Both the position numbers and the translations under genes were made by a program. 52,034 bases of DNA from NCBI GenBank assembly GCA_024636555.1, contig JAGXGW010000079.1, positions 1 to 52,034 of the forward strand, read 5' to 3'. The stretch is from Paracoccaceae bacterium (GTDB lineage: Bacteria > Pseudomonadota > Alphaproteobacteria > Rhodobacterales > Rhodobacteraceae). Below the pieces are notes generated by a model. That model was not told the DNA's origin. It made no database searches and was given only the letters and a program-made list of their open reading frames with translations. Below are positions 18,497-27,348 of this stretch, one piece after another. Position 1 is the first letter of the stretch. Each line of letters starts with the position of its first letter.

Positions 18497-18831
18497 CGCG
18501 CCACCTCCTCGCAGGTCAGGCAGGTCAGATAGCGCCCCGCAGGGTCGCTTTCGCTGACGGCCAGAATGGTGAAAATCCGTGTGTCCTCGCGCAGGCGCTG
18601 GTCCGGACGGGGGCGCTTGGTCGAGCCGACGGGCGCGGCACGCAGTACGATCTGCTGACCGCTTTGCGACAGCGCGGCCAGACCGCCGGACACCTCGCGC
18701 CCCGGTTTGCCGGACACCTCCGCCCAGACCTCGCCCAAGGGCTGCCAGCCCTCCACGAAACCGCCCGCACCATCGGGAATACGCTGCGGCGTCTCCAGCA
18801 CCATACGCCGACGCAGGTTCGGCGCCTTCAT
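18493..18831 (-). CDS. GTA head closure protein (RcGTA g7 type)
   Basis: Protein of 112 aa of the phage head-tail joining/closure family. MKAPNLRRRMVLETPQRIPDGAGGFVEGW is the standard opening (a beta-barrel adaptor), and the C-terminus carries a CxxC pair (CLTCEEVAR). It should form the ring between the connector and the tail terminator. Linked by ATGA overlaps on both sides. Confidence 0.9.
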   Translation of the reverse strand: MKAPNLRRRMVLETPQRIPDGAGGFVEGWQPLGEVWAEVSGKPGREVSGGLAALSQSGQQIVLRAAPVGSTKRPRPDQRLREDTRIFTILAVSESDPAGRYLTCLTCEEVAR

Positions 18832-19442
18832 GGCGTGCGACCTTGTGCGCGCAGCCCAAGCGACAGCCGCAAACCGCGATAGCGCTCGATCAGGCTGGTC
18901 ACCCCGAAAGGCATGCAGCCGCTGCCCAGCCCCGTCTCCTGACGGTATTCGTAGAAATGCGCCGCCAGCATCAGCACGGCCTGCGCCAGATCGGGTGGCA
19001 GCCCCTGCCAATCCGCCGCCACCCCCGCGCGGAAGCGGAGCACTGCACTGCCACCCGGTGGCACCGTCGGCAGCGCTCCACCCGCCGCGCGCACCATGGG
19101 GCGCTGCATATCCGGCTCCAGACGCCATTGCGCAGGCGGCACACTCGTCTCGCCGCTTTCGGAATCGCGCAGGACAATCGCCGCCACCAACTGCACAGGT
19201 GCGACCGGCAAGGGTTGCGCCGTGGCGCTGCTCCAGCGCGCAAGTGTCAGGGTGAAATCCCGCTCCAACAGGATCTTGCCAATCCGCGCCTCGATCGCGG
19301 CCATCGCGGCACGCAGAAATCCCGTGAGCAACTCATCCTGCAGGCTGGTCTCGGCAAAGCCCGTGCCCAGATGCAGATGCGCCTTGAACGCCGCCAACGG
19401 CAGCAGCGCATCAGGCAACATGGTGTCTTCGGTCAACATCAT
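18828..19442 (-). CDS. GTA head-tail connector (RcGTA g6 type)
   Basis: Protein of 204 aa of the phiE125 gp8/gp6-like connector family. Features seen: an N-terminal helical region with AFKAHLHLGTGFAETSLQDELLTGFLRAAMAAIE, a middle beta part, and a C-terminal helix with HFYEYRQETG, common in these adaptors. The start is the first of two consecutive ATGs, with GGAGA 6 bases upstream; an in-frame extension to 19799 runs into the capsid gene and is rejected. A 178-base gap separates it from the capsid gene, the longest inside the cluster. Confidence 0.9.
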   Translation of the reverse strand: MMLTEDTMLPDALLPLAAFKAHLHLGTGFAETSLQDELLTGFLRAAMAAIEARIGKILLERDFTLTLARWSSATAQPLPVAPVQLVAAIVLRDSESGETSVPPAQWRLEPDMQRPMVRAAGGALPTVPPGGSAVLRFRAGVAADWQGLPPDLAQAVLMLAAHFYEYRQETGLGSGCMPFGVTSLIERYRGLRLSLGLRAQGRTP

Positions 19443-19620
19443 GGAATATCTCCAAAAATTTCGACTATTCGTCCAAGGGGCGCAGCCCTGCCCGCCAAAA
19501 GCCGGGGATGCGCGCGCCACGATCGGTGCCCGGACGGGGGAGCAGCAGGACACCGCACACAAAAAGAGCGTGGCGCGCGCGGACCGGAAAGCCGGTAAAC
19601 CGGCCTTCGGGTAGCCAGCG

Positions 19621-20823
19621 TCAGGCGATGGCGAAACGCAGCAGCTTGATCGCCGCAAAATCGCTGACATCACCGCCGACGCGCTTGGTCGCATAGAACA
19701 GCACATGCGGTTTGGCGCTGAACGGATCGCGCAGCACCCGCAGGTCGGGGCGCTCGGCAATCGTGTAACCGGCGCGGAAATCGCCGAAGGCAATCGCATG
19801 GGCGCCGCTTGCGATATCGGGCATATCCTCAGCGATCAGCACCGGATAGCCCATCAGACGCGCAGGCTCTGCCGCAGCCAGACCGTCGGACCACAGGAAG
19901 CGGCCGTCATTGTCTTTCATCTTGCGCACAGCGCCTGCCGTTTTGGAGTTCATCACGAAAACAGCGCCCGCACGGTAGGCCGCACCCAAGGCATAGACCA
20001 GATCGACGATGGCATCCGCACCGGCAAAAGCACCATCCGCACCGGTCGGTACAGTGCCGAGATTTCCCCAGACCCAGACATCGTTATCCACCGTCGCATG
20101 GGTCAGAAACCCGCGTGGCTTGTCGATCCCGTTGCCGCTGATGAAGGCCGCCGCCTCGGCGCGGGCAAAACGGTCGGCGATGCGCCCCGCCAGCCAGCCT
20201 TCCAGATCAAAGGCGCTGTCATCCAGCAGGCGCTGGCTGGCCTTGGGCAGTGCACTCAGCTCGTGCAGCGGGATCGTGATGCGGTCGATCACCGGCGTGC
20301 CGGTCTCTGCGGTGGAGCCGGTTTCCGTGGCCCAGCCGTGGCCGATATCGGAGTGATCCACCAGCACATCATAGGAAGTGGCCTCGACCTGCACGACATT
20401 GGCAATCGCGCGCACCGATGCGCCGGAGGTCAGCACCGACTGGATACGCTGGGAGGTTTCGGGATCGACGAGATAGCCACCATCACCCGCCACAGCGCTG
20501 TTCATCGCCTTGCCGTCCAGCACAAGACCGCGCAGGCCGTCATCATCGCCAGAGCGCAGATAGGCGGCAAAGGCATGCCGGTGCGGTGCCTCCTCGGTGG
20601 ATTGCCCCGAAAGCAGTGGGCGGGACATCTGGGCGCGCGCGGCGTGGGATTTGTGATCAAGCATGGTCAGTCGCTCTTCCTGCTGTTGAAGTCGTTGATG
20701 AATATCGGCCCGAAAGCCCTTGAGTTCTTTTGTGAACCCCGCAACCGCGGATTTCAGGTCAATGGCCGGTGACAGGTCTGACGGCAGACCTTCCCCGGTC
20801 CGAGGCGATTGCCCGGTTGTCAT
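19621..20823 (-). CDS. GTA major capsid protein, HK97 fold (RcGTA g5 type)
   Basis: Capsid protein of 400 aa. Residues about 1-95 are polar and partly coiled coil (RADIHQRLQQQEERL), the expected delta domain removed by the neighbouring protease. From about 100 on is the HK97-fold coat domain with RHAFAAYLRSGDD, GGYLVDPE, the ALPKASQRLLDDSAFDLEGWL stretch and FRAGYTIAERPDLRVLRDPF. The CAGGAGAACG box sets the start; the frame is open to 21030 but inside the protease gene region. A weak GC hairpin (about 19591-19604) lies downstream. Main component of the GTA head. Confidence 0.95.
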   Translation of the reverse strand: MTTGQSPRTGEGLPSDLSPAIDLKSAVAGFTKELKGFRADIHQRLQQQEERLTMLDHKSHAARAQMSRPLLSGQSTEEAPHRHAFAAYLRSGDDDGLRGLVLDGKAMNSAVAGDGGYLVDPETSQRIQSVLTSGASVRAIANVVQVEATSYDVLVDHSDIGHGWATETGSTAETGTPVIDRITIPLHELSALPKASQRLLDDSAFDLEGWLAGRIADRFARAEAAAFISGNGIDKPRGFLTHATVDNDVWVWGNLGTVPTGADGAFAGADAIVDLVYALGAAYRAGAVFVMNSKTAGAVRKMKDNDGRFLWSDGLAAAEPARLMGYPVLIAEDMPDIASGAHAIAFGDFRAGYTIAERPDLRVLRDPFSAKPHVLFYATKRVGGDVSDFAAIKLLRFAIA

Positions 20824-20891
20824 GTTTCGCGTTCTCCTGTTGTGGGGTGATGCGTCGGGATGGATTGGTCCTGCCGGATCACCCTGATGGG

Positions 20892-21449
20892 TCAGCCGTG
20901 CCGCAGCACCACGCTTGCCTCGTTGAACAGCGCCGCCAGTTCCTGCAGCGCCAAATCGGGCGGCGCAGCAGTTTTGGCCGCAACCTTCGCGGATGGCAGC
21001 ATCGGGAAGGTCACAAGCGAGACTTCCCACAGATCAAGCTCTGTCAGAAGGCGCTGGCCTGCATCGGTTTTCTGGGCGCGGATCGTGCGATAGCCGATCG
21101 ACAGCCCCTCGATCGCGCCAGCCGCAACCAGCGCCGCTGCCTCGCGCCCCTGCGCCACACTATCGAGCAACCGCCCCTTGACGCGCAGCCCGCGTGCATC
21201 CTCGGTCACCTCGTCCCAGATACCGATGGGCTGCGCCGGATTGTGCTGCCAGAGCATCCGCACCCGCCGACCCTCGGCGGCCATCGCCTTGAGCGAGCGC
21301 GCATAGGCGCCGCGCGCCACCACATCACCGCCCTGATCGGGCGCATCGAACAGACTTGCATAACCTTCGATCACAAAGCCCGTGCTGCCCTCGGTCAGGT
21401 TCAACCCGACATCCGGACGGCAGAACTTGTGCTCCAGTCCCGTTTCCAT
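20892..21449 (-). CDS. GTA prohead protease, HK97 family (RcGTA g4 type)
   Basis: Protease of 185 aa that trims the capsid delta domain during head maturation. Motifs: FVIEGYASLFDAPDQGGDVVARGAY, MLWQHNPAQPIGIWDE with the candidate catalytic His, and EGLSIGYRT with the candidate Ser, the usual HK97-protease pair. Two starts are possible. The ATG at 21464 makes an ATGA overlap with the small gene before it, but AAAGGAGA lies ideally placed for the ATG at 21449, which I prefer. The difference is only five residues. Confidence 0.92.
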   Translation of the reverse strand: METGLEHKFCRPDVGLNLTEGSTGFVIEGYASLFDAPDQGGDVVARGAYARSLKAMAAEGRRVRMLWQHNPAQPIGIWDEVTEDARGLRVKGRLLDSVAQGREAAALVAAGAIEGLSIGYRTIRAQKTDAGQRLLTELDLWEVSLVTFPMLPSAKVAAKTAAPPDLALQELAALFNEASVVLRHG

Positions 21450-21460
21450 CGCCTCTCCTT

Positions 21461-21727
21461 TCATGGCAGCCCCACCAGCGGCACTGCCGTCACGATTGAT
21501 TGGAACGCCTGCCCCAGGATCACGGCGACCACGCCGTAAACCCCCAGCCACAAACGCTTTTCCAGCTTTTCCACCAGCGCCTCCAGCTTCTCGGCGCGCC
21601 GGTTGAGATTGTCGATATGCAGGGTGGAGACCCGCTCATGCGCCTCCAGCCGCAGCGCGGGCGCGCAGTCGAAAGCCTCGAAGCCGTACCGGCCTTGTTC
21701 GCGCTGGCCGCTGCGGGGCTCGCTCAT
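21461..21727 (-). CDS. Small GTA membrane-segment protein (RcGTA g3.5 type)
   Basis: Protein of 88 aa lying between portal and protease, where RcGTA has a small extra gene called g3.5. An Arg/Glu-rich first half (RRAEKLEALVEKLEKRLW, probably coiled coil) is followed by one hydrophobic segment at residues about 61-83. It overlaps the portal stop and the protease by ATGA. Function unknown; the shape (coiled coil plus one membrane helix) could tether prohead assembly to the membrane. Confidence 0.8.
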   Translation of the reverse strand: MSEPRSGQREQGRYGFEAFDCAPALRLEAHERVSTLHIDNLNRRAEKLEALVEKLEKRLWLGVYGVVAVILGQAFQSIVTAVPLVGLP

Positions 21728-22926
21728 GCATCCGCCCCCTCGCCTGCGTCATCCGCCATTGGCAGGGCGGGCAGGCCCAGCAGCACGCGTTTTTCCGCAT
21801 CGCTGAGAAAACCCGCCTCGGACACGCGCCGCCATTGCAGCTCGCGTTCCACGGCCAGCGCGGGCACCTGATCCAGATCGGGATGCAGGTCCAGCATCTC
21901 ACCAGTGAAGCGCGACAGCCATTCCGCAAGGCTCGCCACGACCCGTGTGGCCATCGGCAAGACCGTCAGACGATACAGCGCGCGGTTGGCCTCCTGGTAA
22001 TTGGCAAAGGTGGAATCGCCCGGAATGCCCAGCAGCATCGGCGGCACCCCGAAGGCCAGCGCGATCTCGCGCGCCGCACTCTCCTTGGTTTTCTGGAATT
22101 CCATATCAGAGGGCGAGAAACCCATCGGCTTCCAGTCCAGCCCGCCTTCCAGCAGCATCGGACGGCCCGCATTGCGCGCGCCCTGATGATGGCTTTCCAT
22201 CTCCGACACCAACCGGTCATACTGGTCACTGCTCAGACTGCCCTGCCCCTCGGCCCCGCGATAGACAATCGCCCCCGATGGCCGCGCGGCATTGTCGAGC
22301 AGCGCCTTGGACCAGCGGCTGGCCGCGTTATGCACATCCACCGCCTGCGCCGCCGCCTGCATCGGTGAAAAGCCGTAATGGTCGTCCTGCGGATGAAAGC
22401 TTTTGATGTGGCAGATCGGGGCCAGCGGCGTGCCGGCTGCAAAGCGGTGCTTGCGCCCGCCCACCGTGTAATCATAGGCTACCGGCCAGCCGTCCGCGCC
22501 GGGGATCAGGCTCATCCGGTCCGAGCGCAGCACATGCAGTTCCGCCAGCCCGCCGGCATCCGTTGTCACCAGTTCCAGATAGCCGTTGCCAGTCAGCAGC
22601 AGTTGGGCATAAAGCGCCTCCAGCAGTTCGGCACGGCCCTGCGCGGGATTGGGATTGCCCAGCAGCGCAAGCACCGGATGGGTCTCGAAACGACGCCCCT
22701 CCCCCTGCAACACCAGCGGCAAGGCCGCCGCCGCCTCGGACAGCATCTTGACGCAGCGAAAACCCACCGGATTGCCGGTATAGCCCGACCGCGTCAAAGA
22801 GGATGTGTCACGCGGGCTCCAGACAACACGGCCCGCCCCCTGCAAGGCCAGCAACGGTCCCGCAGCGCTGGCCTTTTGCTCGGCTGCTGCCACAGCCGCA
22901 CCGCGCTTGAGGAATTGAAAAACCAT
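21724..22926 (-). CDS. GTA portal protein (RcGTA g3 type, HK97 portal family)
   Basis: Portal of 400 aa forming the dodecameric ring through which DNA enters and leaves. Family marks: AGRVVWSPRDTSSLTRSGYTGNPVGFRCVKMLSEAAAALPL, the LLTGNGYLELV strand, SFHPQDDHYGFSPMQAAAQAVDVHNAASRWSKALLDN, and the ALAFGVPPMLLGIPGDSTFANYQEANRALYR stretch. AGGGAGAG precedes the ATG. Stop overlaps the next start. The 125 bases between this gene and the terminase hold no gene. Confidence 0.95.
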   Translation of the reverse strand: MVFQFLKRGAAVAAAEQKASAAGPLLALQGAGRVVWSPRDTSSLTRSGYTGNPVGFRCVKMLSEAAAALPLVLQGEGRRFETHPVLALLGNPNPAQGRAELLEALYAQLLLTGNGYLELVTTDAGGLAELHVLRSDRMSLIPGADGWPVAYDYTVGGRKHRFAAGTPLAPICHIKSFHPQDDHYGFSPMQAAAQAVDVHNAASRWSKALLDNAARPSGAIVYRGAEGQGSLSSDQYDRLVSEMESHHQGARNAGRPMLLEGGLDWKPMGFSPSDMEFQKTKESAAREIALAFGVPPMLLGIPGDSTFANYQEANRALYRLTVLPMATRVVASLAEWLSRFTGEMLDLHPDLDQVPALAVERELQWRRVSEAGFLSDAEKRVLLGLPALPMADDAGEGADA

Positions 22927-23051
22927 GCCACTCTCCCTGTGCCGTCGCCCCTGCGGTCCGGTCAGCCCTGCCCCGATTGCAACCTGTTGCTGAGGAAGAG
23001 CTGTCCGAACCCATGCGAGGAAAATGCGTGGAAAAGTTTAACAAATCCGGA

Positions 23052-24428
23052 TCAGACCGAACGCACCTGCGGGCGGCGCCATTGGGCCGAGGGCTCAATG
23101 ATCAACTCGTGCAACGCCCACACCAAGGCATCCAGCCGGTCGGGGCTGCCCTTTCCGGCATAGCCCTGCGCCGTCATCGCGCACATCTGGTCCTCCAACG
23201 CGCCCAAGGCCCCGTGATGAAAGACGCGGCCCTGCTCGTAAAGCGCGGCGACAGGTTCCGCCCGCGCCACCTTGCCACGTGAGGCATGCAGCTTGCGGAA
23301 CGGCACCAGCGGATCAATCTGGCGGATCACCTGTTCCACCATGTCACCGCCCTGATTGACCTCGGCCACCAGCCTGTCCGCGCCCCAACGCTCCATCGCC
23401 GTGATGGCGCGGCTGGCCCAGACCAGCGGCTTTGCCCCCGCAATGGTGGCATCTTCCAACACATAGGCGCGCCAGTCCTGCACCGGCCCGCGCGTGACAG
23501 CCCCCACCACGACGATCCCGCATTCATCCGATGCACTGTGCGAGGAGACGGCCGGATCTATCGCCACGACGATCCTGTCCATCTCCGGCAGGTCCGTCAC
23601 CCGCACCGCATCCAGTTGGGCCAAGGACCACAGCGCGCATTCGGCCTCTTCCAGCAGAATACCGTCCAGTTCCTGCCGCGCCAGACGAGAGCCCGCATAG
23701 CGCAGCCGCACCTCCTGCAGGAACGAATCCGCCAGATTGGCGGCATTCGCCTCGCTCGGTGCATGGGTCACAACCGTGCTGGGCCGTTTCAACAGATCCT
23801 TGAGAACCCCGACATTGCGCGGCGTTGTCGTCACGCAGACCCGCGGCGCATCTCCCAGTCGCAGGGCGAATTGCAGCATGTCCCACGTCTCCTGCCCCTT
23901 TTTCCATTTCGCCATCTCATCCACCCATGCCCCGTCAAACTGCGGACCGCGCAGGGATTCCGGCTCATGCGCCGAGAAAGCCTGCGCCGTGGCCCCGTTC
24001 GGCCAGATCAGCATCCGGCGGGTCGCATGCCAGAGCGGGCGGCGGTCGGGCGGCGAACAGGCCAGAATGCCGCTGTCGCCGAATACCATCACCTCACGTA
24101 CCTGATCCATCGTTTCGCCCACCAGCGCGATCCGGCTGCACCGCCCCGGATCGGTCGGGCGCGCGCCCTCCACAGCGGCCCGCACCCATTCCGCACCGGC
24201 CCGCGTTTTACCGGCCCCGCGCCCCCCCATGATCAGCCAGGACCGCCAGTCGCCCGCAGGGGGCAACTGATGCGGCATCGCCCAGAAATCGAACATATAG
24301 GGAAGCGCAAGAAGTTCCTCCTGGCTCAGTTCATCAAGGAACGATTTTTGGACCTCGGCAGTCTCGGAGGCGATCCAGTCGGCACCGGACCTGAGATCGG
24401 GCGGCGTCGAAATCGATGGCATAGTCAT
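23052..24428 (-). CDS. GTA terminase large subunit (RcGTA g2 type)
   Basis: ATPase-nuclease (458 aa) that packages genomic DNA headful by headful. The Walker A motif GRGAGKT is at residues 69-75, the Walker B-like AWVDEMAKW near 180, and the C-terminal RNase H-like nuclease carries VAIDPAVS and, later, VAEVNQGGDMVEQ. The start is uncertain: ATGs at 24428 and 24422 both overlap the end of the small gene before it, and the ribosome site is weak (AGGTG). An in-frame start at 24482 is possible but gives a Lys/Gln-rich leader. Confidence 0.94.
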   Translation of the reverse strand: MTMPSISTPPDLRSGADWIASETAEVQKSFLDELSQEELLALPYMFDFWAMPHQLPPAGDWRSWLIMGGRGAGKTRAGAEWVRAAVEGARPTDPGRCSRIALVGETMDQVREVMVFGDSGILACSPPDRRPLWHATRRMLIWPNGATAQAFSAHEPESLRGPQFDGAWVDEMAKWKKGQETWDMLQFALRLGDAPRVCVTTTPRNVGVLKDLLKRPSTVVTHAPSEANAANLADSFLQEVRLRYAGSRLARQELDGILLEEAECALWSLAQLDAVRVTDLPEMDRIVVAIDPAVSSHSASDECGIVVVGAVTRGPVQDWRAYVLEDATIAGAKPLVWASRAITAMERWGADRLVAEVNQGGDMVEQVIRQIDPLVPFRKLHASRGKVARAEPVAALYEQGRVFHHGALGALEDQMCAMTAQGYAGKGSPDRLDALVWALHELIIEPSAQWRRPQVRSV

Positions 24429-24696
24429 GGGCGACACCTGCTGTTGCCTTGCGGTTTGTTTCAATTTCATTCTCCACATCATGCGCTTGTTTCAACCAGT
24501 AGCGGATGTCCGACAGCAGCTTCGCGCCATCGCGGATTGCGCTCTGGTCACCTTCGGACAGCCGTATTTGAATATCGATGAGTTCTGCCTTCATGATCCG
24601 GATCTGCAATTCGACGGTCTGAATCACGTTCTGCAAAGCAGCCGCACGGTCGGGCTTTGCTGCATCCGGATCTTCCTGGGGGGATATGTCTGACAT
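24334..24696 (-). CDS. GTA small terminase-like protein (RcGTA g1 type)
   Basis: First gene of the cluster, 120 aa. Residues about 20-90 are helical and charged (VIQTVELQIRIMKAELIDIQIRLSEGD..GAKLLSDIRYWLKQA), matching the g1 protein recognised as the small terminase of RcGTA. Small terminases recruit DNA to the packaging motor; the GTA version has lost pac-site choice. Its end overlaps the large terminase start by about 95 bases in another frame. The ribosome site is poor (GAGG at 13 bases), so translation may be kept low. A promoter and a hairpin terminator lie just upstream. Confidence 0.85.
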   Translation of the reverse strand: MSDISPQEDPDAAKPDRAAALQNVIQTVELQIRIMKAELIDIQIRLSEGDQSAIRDGAKLLSDIRYWLKQAHDVENEIETNRKATAGVAHDYAIDFDAARSQVRCRLDRLRDCRGPKIVP

Positions 24697-24742
24697 GTTG
24701 CGCGATCTGCCTCATCTTTAGGTGCCCCGCCCCGAAGACATG

Positions 24743-24774
24743 AAAAAACGGCGTCCGGATCACTCCGGCGCCGT
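24743..24774 (-). terminator. Intrinsic terminator in the leader of the GTA cluster
   Basis: An 11-bp stem with one bulged base (arms 24748-24759 and 24764-24774, TCAC loop), followed on the minus strand by six T. It lies 47 bases before the first GTA gene and about 50 bases after a promoter-like element. It can end transcripts from mltG, or act as an attenuator for the GTA transcript, or finish a short RNA. Confidence 0.75.
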
Positions 24775-24800
24775 TCTGTCATCTCTTCCAGCCTGCACAA

Positions 24801-24829
24801 CCTATACGTTAGATCGGTCGCAATGTCAA
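24801..24829 (-). promoter_or_regulatory. Sigma70-type promoter upstream of the GTA cluster
   Basis: On the minus strand: TTGACA (24824-24829), exactly 17 bases, then TATAGG (24801-24806). Predicted start near 24794. The leader would meet the hairpin terminator before reaching the first GTA gene. This is the best consensus promoter I find in the window. Confidence 0.65.
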
Positions 24830-24910
24830 GTTTTCCGGGCAGCCTGATCCTTGTAACCGTCCGGTATCATTAAGAAAAACCTAACACTTCAGCCAAGGAT
24901 CAGCCCGCTG

Positions 24911-26089
24911 TCAGTCTGCTGGTTCCGTGGTCGTTCCCTGCTGCGCACGCTCCGCCTCGATCCGGCGCCAGACGGCGACGTTGCGGTTATGCTCTTCGAG
25001 TGTCACCGCAAAGGCATGCCCCCCGGTTCCGTCCGCCACGAAGAAGACGTAAGGCGTATCATCGGGATCAAGGGCTGCGAGGATACTGGCCCGCCCCGGA
25101 TTGGCGATCGGCGTCGGGGGCAGACCCTGGATCACATAGGTGTTCCACGGCGTCTCGCCGCGCAGCTCGCTCTGCCGCAGACCGCGCCCCAGCACGCCTT
25201 GTCCGCGTGTCACCCCGTAGATCACCGTCGGGTCGGTTTGCAGCCGCATGCCGCGATTGAGCCGGTTCACGAAAACAGATGCCACCTGCCGCCGTTCATC
25301 CGCAACGCCGGTCTCCTTCTCGATGATCGAGGCAAGGATCAGCGCTTCTTCGGGCGAGTCGAGCGGCAAGCCGTCCACGCGGTTCGTCCATGCCTCCGCC
25401 AGAAACGCCTCCTGCGCGGCGCGCATCCGCGCCAGCAAAGCGTTGCGGTCATCGCCGGGTCTGACCTCGTAGCTGTCAGGTGCAAGCATCCCCTCTGGGG
25501 GAACCTCCGCCACCTCGCCCGTCAGCACATCCAGCCGCGACAGCGCATCCACGACCTGCCAGCTTGTCACGCCCTCGGCCAGCGCCACCCGAAACCGCGT
25601 ATCGGCCTGCTCGCGCACCTGGGTATAATCCGCGGGCAGATCGCCATCGGCCGGATCAAAGCTGATCTTTTCCTCGTAGCGTGCCGTGACCGGATCAAGA
25701 TCGCGCACCACGACCGAGGAACTGTTGACCCCGATGCGGTAAACCACCTCGGTGCCGCAGGTGCTAGGCCCGCCGCGCGTGATGATATCGGCAATGCCAG
25801 TCATCGGCGTCCCCGGCGCGATCAGAAAGCTGCCCGCCTTGAGTTGATCGGCCTTGTCGGCATAATCGACGCCGATGCGGAACACCCGCGCATTGGTGAT
25901 CGCGCCCTGTTCCTCCAACGCCGTACTTACCCGCTTGATCGACGAGCCGCGTTCGACCTGCAAACAAACCGCCTGCTCCAACGGGCCTTGCGCAGTATAT
26001 TCACGCTGGCCCCACAGGATGACACCCGCCAGAAGAAATCCGATCACGATCAGAAACGTCAGCGCGTTCGACGCGATATGACGCCACAT
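24911..26089 (-). CDS. mltG: Endolytic murein transglycosylase MltG
   Basis: Inner-membrane enzyme that cuts nascent glycan strands and may set their length. The 392 aa begin with one membrane segment (residues about 7-28), then a LysM-like and YceG catalytic domain. Key stretch LILASIIEKETGVADERRQVASVFVNRL places the catalytic Glu in IIEKET (257-259). MRLQTDPTVIYG and TPWNTYVIQGLPPTPIANPG are further family marks. Its ATG overlaps the fabF stop (TGATG), so both are translated from one message. Confidence 0.95.
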   Translation of the reverse strand: MWRHIASNALTFLIVIGFLLAGVILWGQREYTAQGPLEQAVCLQVERGSSIKRVSTALEEQGAITNARVFRIGVDYADKADQLKAGSFLIAPGTPMTGIADIITRGGPSTCGTEVVYRIGVNSSSVVVRDLDPVTARYEEKISFDPADGDLPADYTQVREQADTRFRVALAEGVTSWQVVDALSRLDVLTGEVAEVPPEGMLAPDSYEVRPGDDRNALLARMRAAQEAFLAEAWTNRVDGLPLDSPEEALILASIIEKETGVADERRQVASVFVNRLNRGMRLQTDPTVIYGVTRGQGVLGRGLRQSELRGETPWNTYVIQGLPPTPIANPGRASILAALDPDDTPYVFFVADGTGGHAFAVTLEEHNRNVAVWRRIEAERAQQGTTTEPAD

Positions 26090-27348
26090 CAGCGCACCTT
26101 CCCGAACAGAACACTCGCATTGGTTCCGCCAAACCCGAAGGAATTGGACAAGGCCACATCGATCTTGCGCTCCCGTTTGACGTTCGGCGCCAGATCAATC
26201 GGAGTCTCGACTGCCGGATTATCAAGGTTGATCGTCGGCGGGGCCACCTGATCACGGATTGCAAGGATCGAGAAAATCGCCTCGATCGCGCCAGCGGCAC
26301 CCAGCAGGTGGCCGGTGGCCGATTTCGTGGAACTCATCGTCACCTTGCTTGCGGCGTCGCCCATCAGGCGCTCGACAGCGCCCAGTTCGATCACGTCGGC
26401 CATCGTGCTGGTGCCGTGGGCGTTGATATAATCCACATCCGACGCTTGCAGCCCTGCCCTGTCCAGTGCTGCTTTCATCGAGCGGTAGCCGCCATCGCCA
26501 TCCTCGGAAGGGGCCGTGATATGGTAGGCATCGCCCGACAGGCCGTAGCCCAGAACCTCGGCATAGATTTTCGCGCCGCGCGCAACCGCATGTTCGTATT
26601 CTTCCAGCACGACCACACCCGCGCCCTCACCCATTACAAAGCCGTCACGATCCGCATCATAGGGACGGCTGGCCGCTTTCGGATCGTCGGCACGTTTGGT
26701 GCTCAGCGCCTTGCAGGCGTTGAAACCGGCAATCCCGATCTCGCAGATCGCAGCCTCGGCACCGCCGGCCACCATCACATCGGCATCGCCCCACTGGATC
26801 AGCCGCGCCGCATCGCCAATGGCATGCGCGCCGGTGGAACAGGCGGTCACGACTGCATGGTTCGGCCCCTTGAAGCCGTAACGGATGCTGACCTGACCCG
26901 AAATCAGGTTGATCAGCGCGCCGGGAATGAAGAAAGGCGACACGCGGCGCGGCCCTTTCTCGTGGATCAGCAGCGTCGTCGCCTCGATAGATTGCAGCCC
27001 GCCGATGCCCGAGCCAAGCATCACGCCGGTCCGCAGGCGGTCTTCCTCGGCCTCGGGTGTCCAGCCGGCATCCCGCACCGCCTGTGTCGCGGCGGCCAAA
27101 CCGTAAAGGATGAAGTCATCTACCTTGCGGCGTTCTTTCGGCTCCATCCAGTCATCCGAGTTGAATGTGCCGTCTGTCCCGTCGCCCAGAGGCACCTGAC
27201 AGGCATAGGTCGTCTGTACCCGTGACGGATCAAAGCGCGTGATGGGGCCTGCCCCCGATTCCCCGGCCAGCAGCCGCGACCAGCTTTCCTCGACCCCGCA
27301 AGCCAGAGGCGTGACAAGGCCCAGTCCCGTGACAACCACTCGACGCAT
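26089..27348 (-). CDS. fabF: 3-oxoacyl-ACP synthase II (beta-ketoacyl-ACP synthase)
   Basis: Condensing enzyme of type II fatty acid elongation, 419 aa, standard size. Active-site Cys170 in VVTACSTGAH, His311 in NAHGTST and His347 in KSATGHLLGAAGA complete the Cys-His-His triad, with Lys342. MRRVVVTGLGLVTPLACG is the usual start. Follows acpP in the same direction after a 199-base gap containing a terminator, so it may have its own promoter. Confidence 0.97.
   Translation of the reverse strand: MRRVVVTGLGLVTPLACGVEESWSRLLAGESGAGPITRFDPSRVQTTYACQVPLGDGTDGTFNSDDWMEPKERRKVDDFILYGLAAATQAVRDAGWTPEAEEDRLRTGVMLGSGIGGLQSIEATTLLIHEKGPRRVSPFFIPGALINLISGQVSIRYGFKGPNHAVVTACSTGAHAIGDAARLIQWGDADVMVAGGAEAAICEIGIAGFNACKALSTKRADDPKAASRPYDADRDGFVMGEGAGVVVLEEYEHAVARGAKIYAEVLGYGLSGDAYHITAPSEDGDGGYRSMKAALDRAGLQASDVDYINAHGTSTMADVIELGAVERLMGDAASKVTMSSTKSATGHLLGAAGAIEAIFSILAIRDQVAPPTINLDNPAVETPIDLAPNVKRERKIDVALSNSFGFGGTNASVLFGKVR

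Noticed and set aside
19591..19604. Hairpin after the GTA capsid gene as terminator
   Set aside because: Only five base pairs and no T-run; too weak to support.
10533..24696. Prophage rather than gene transfer agent
   Set aside because: No integrase, excisionase, repressor, replication or attachment sites, and every structural gene matches RcGTA order.
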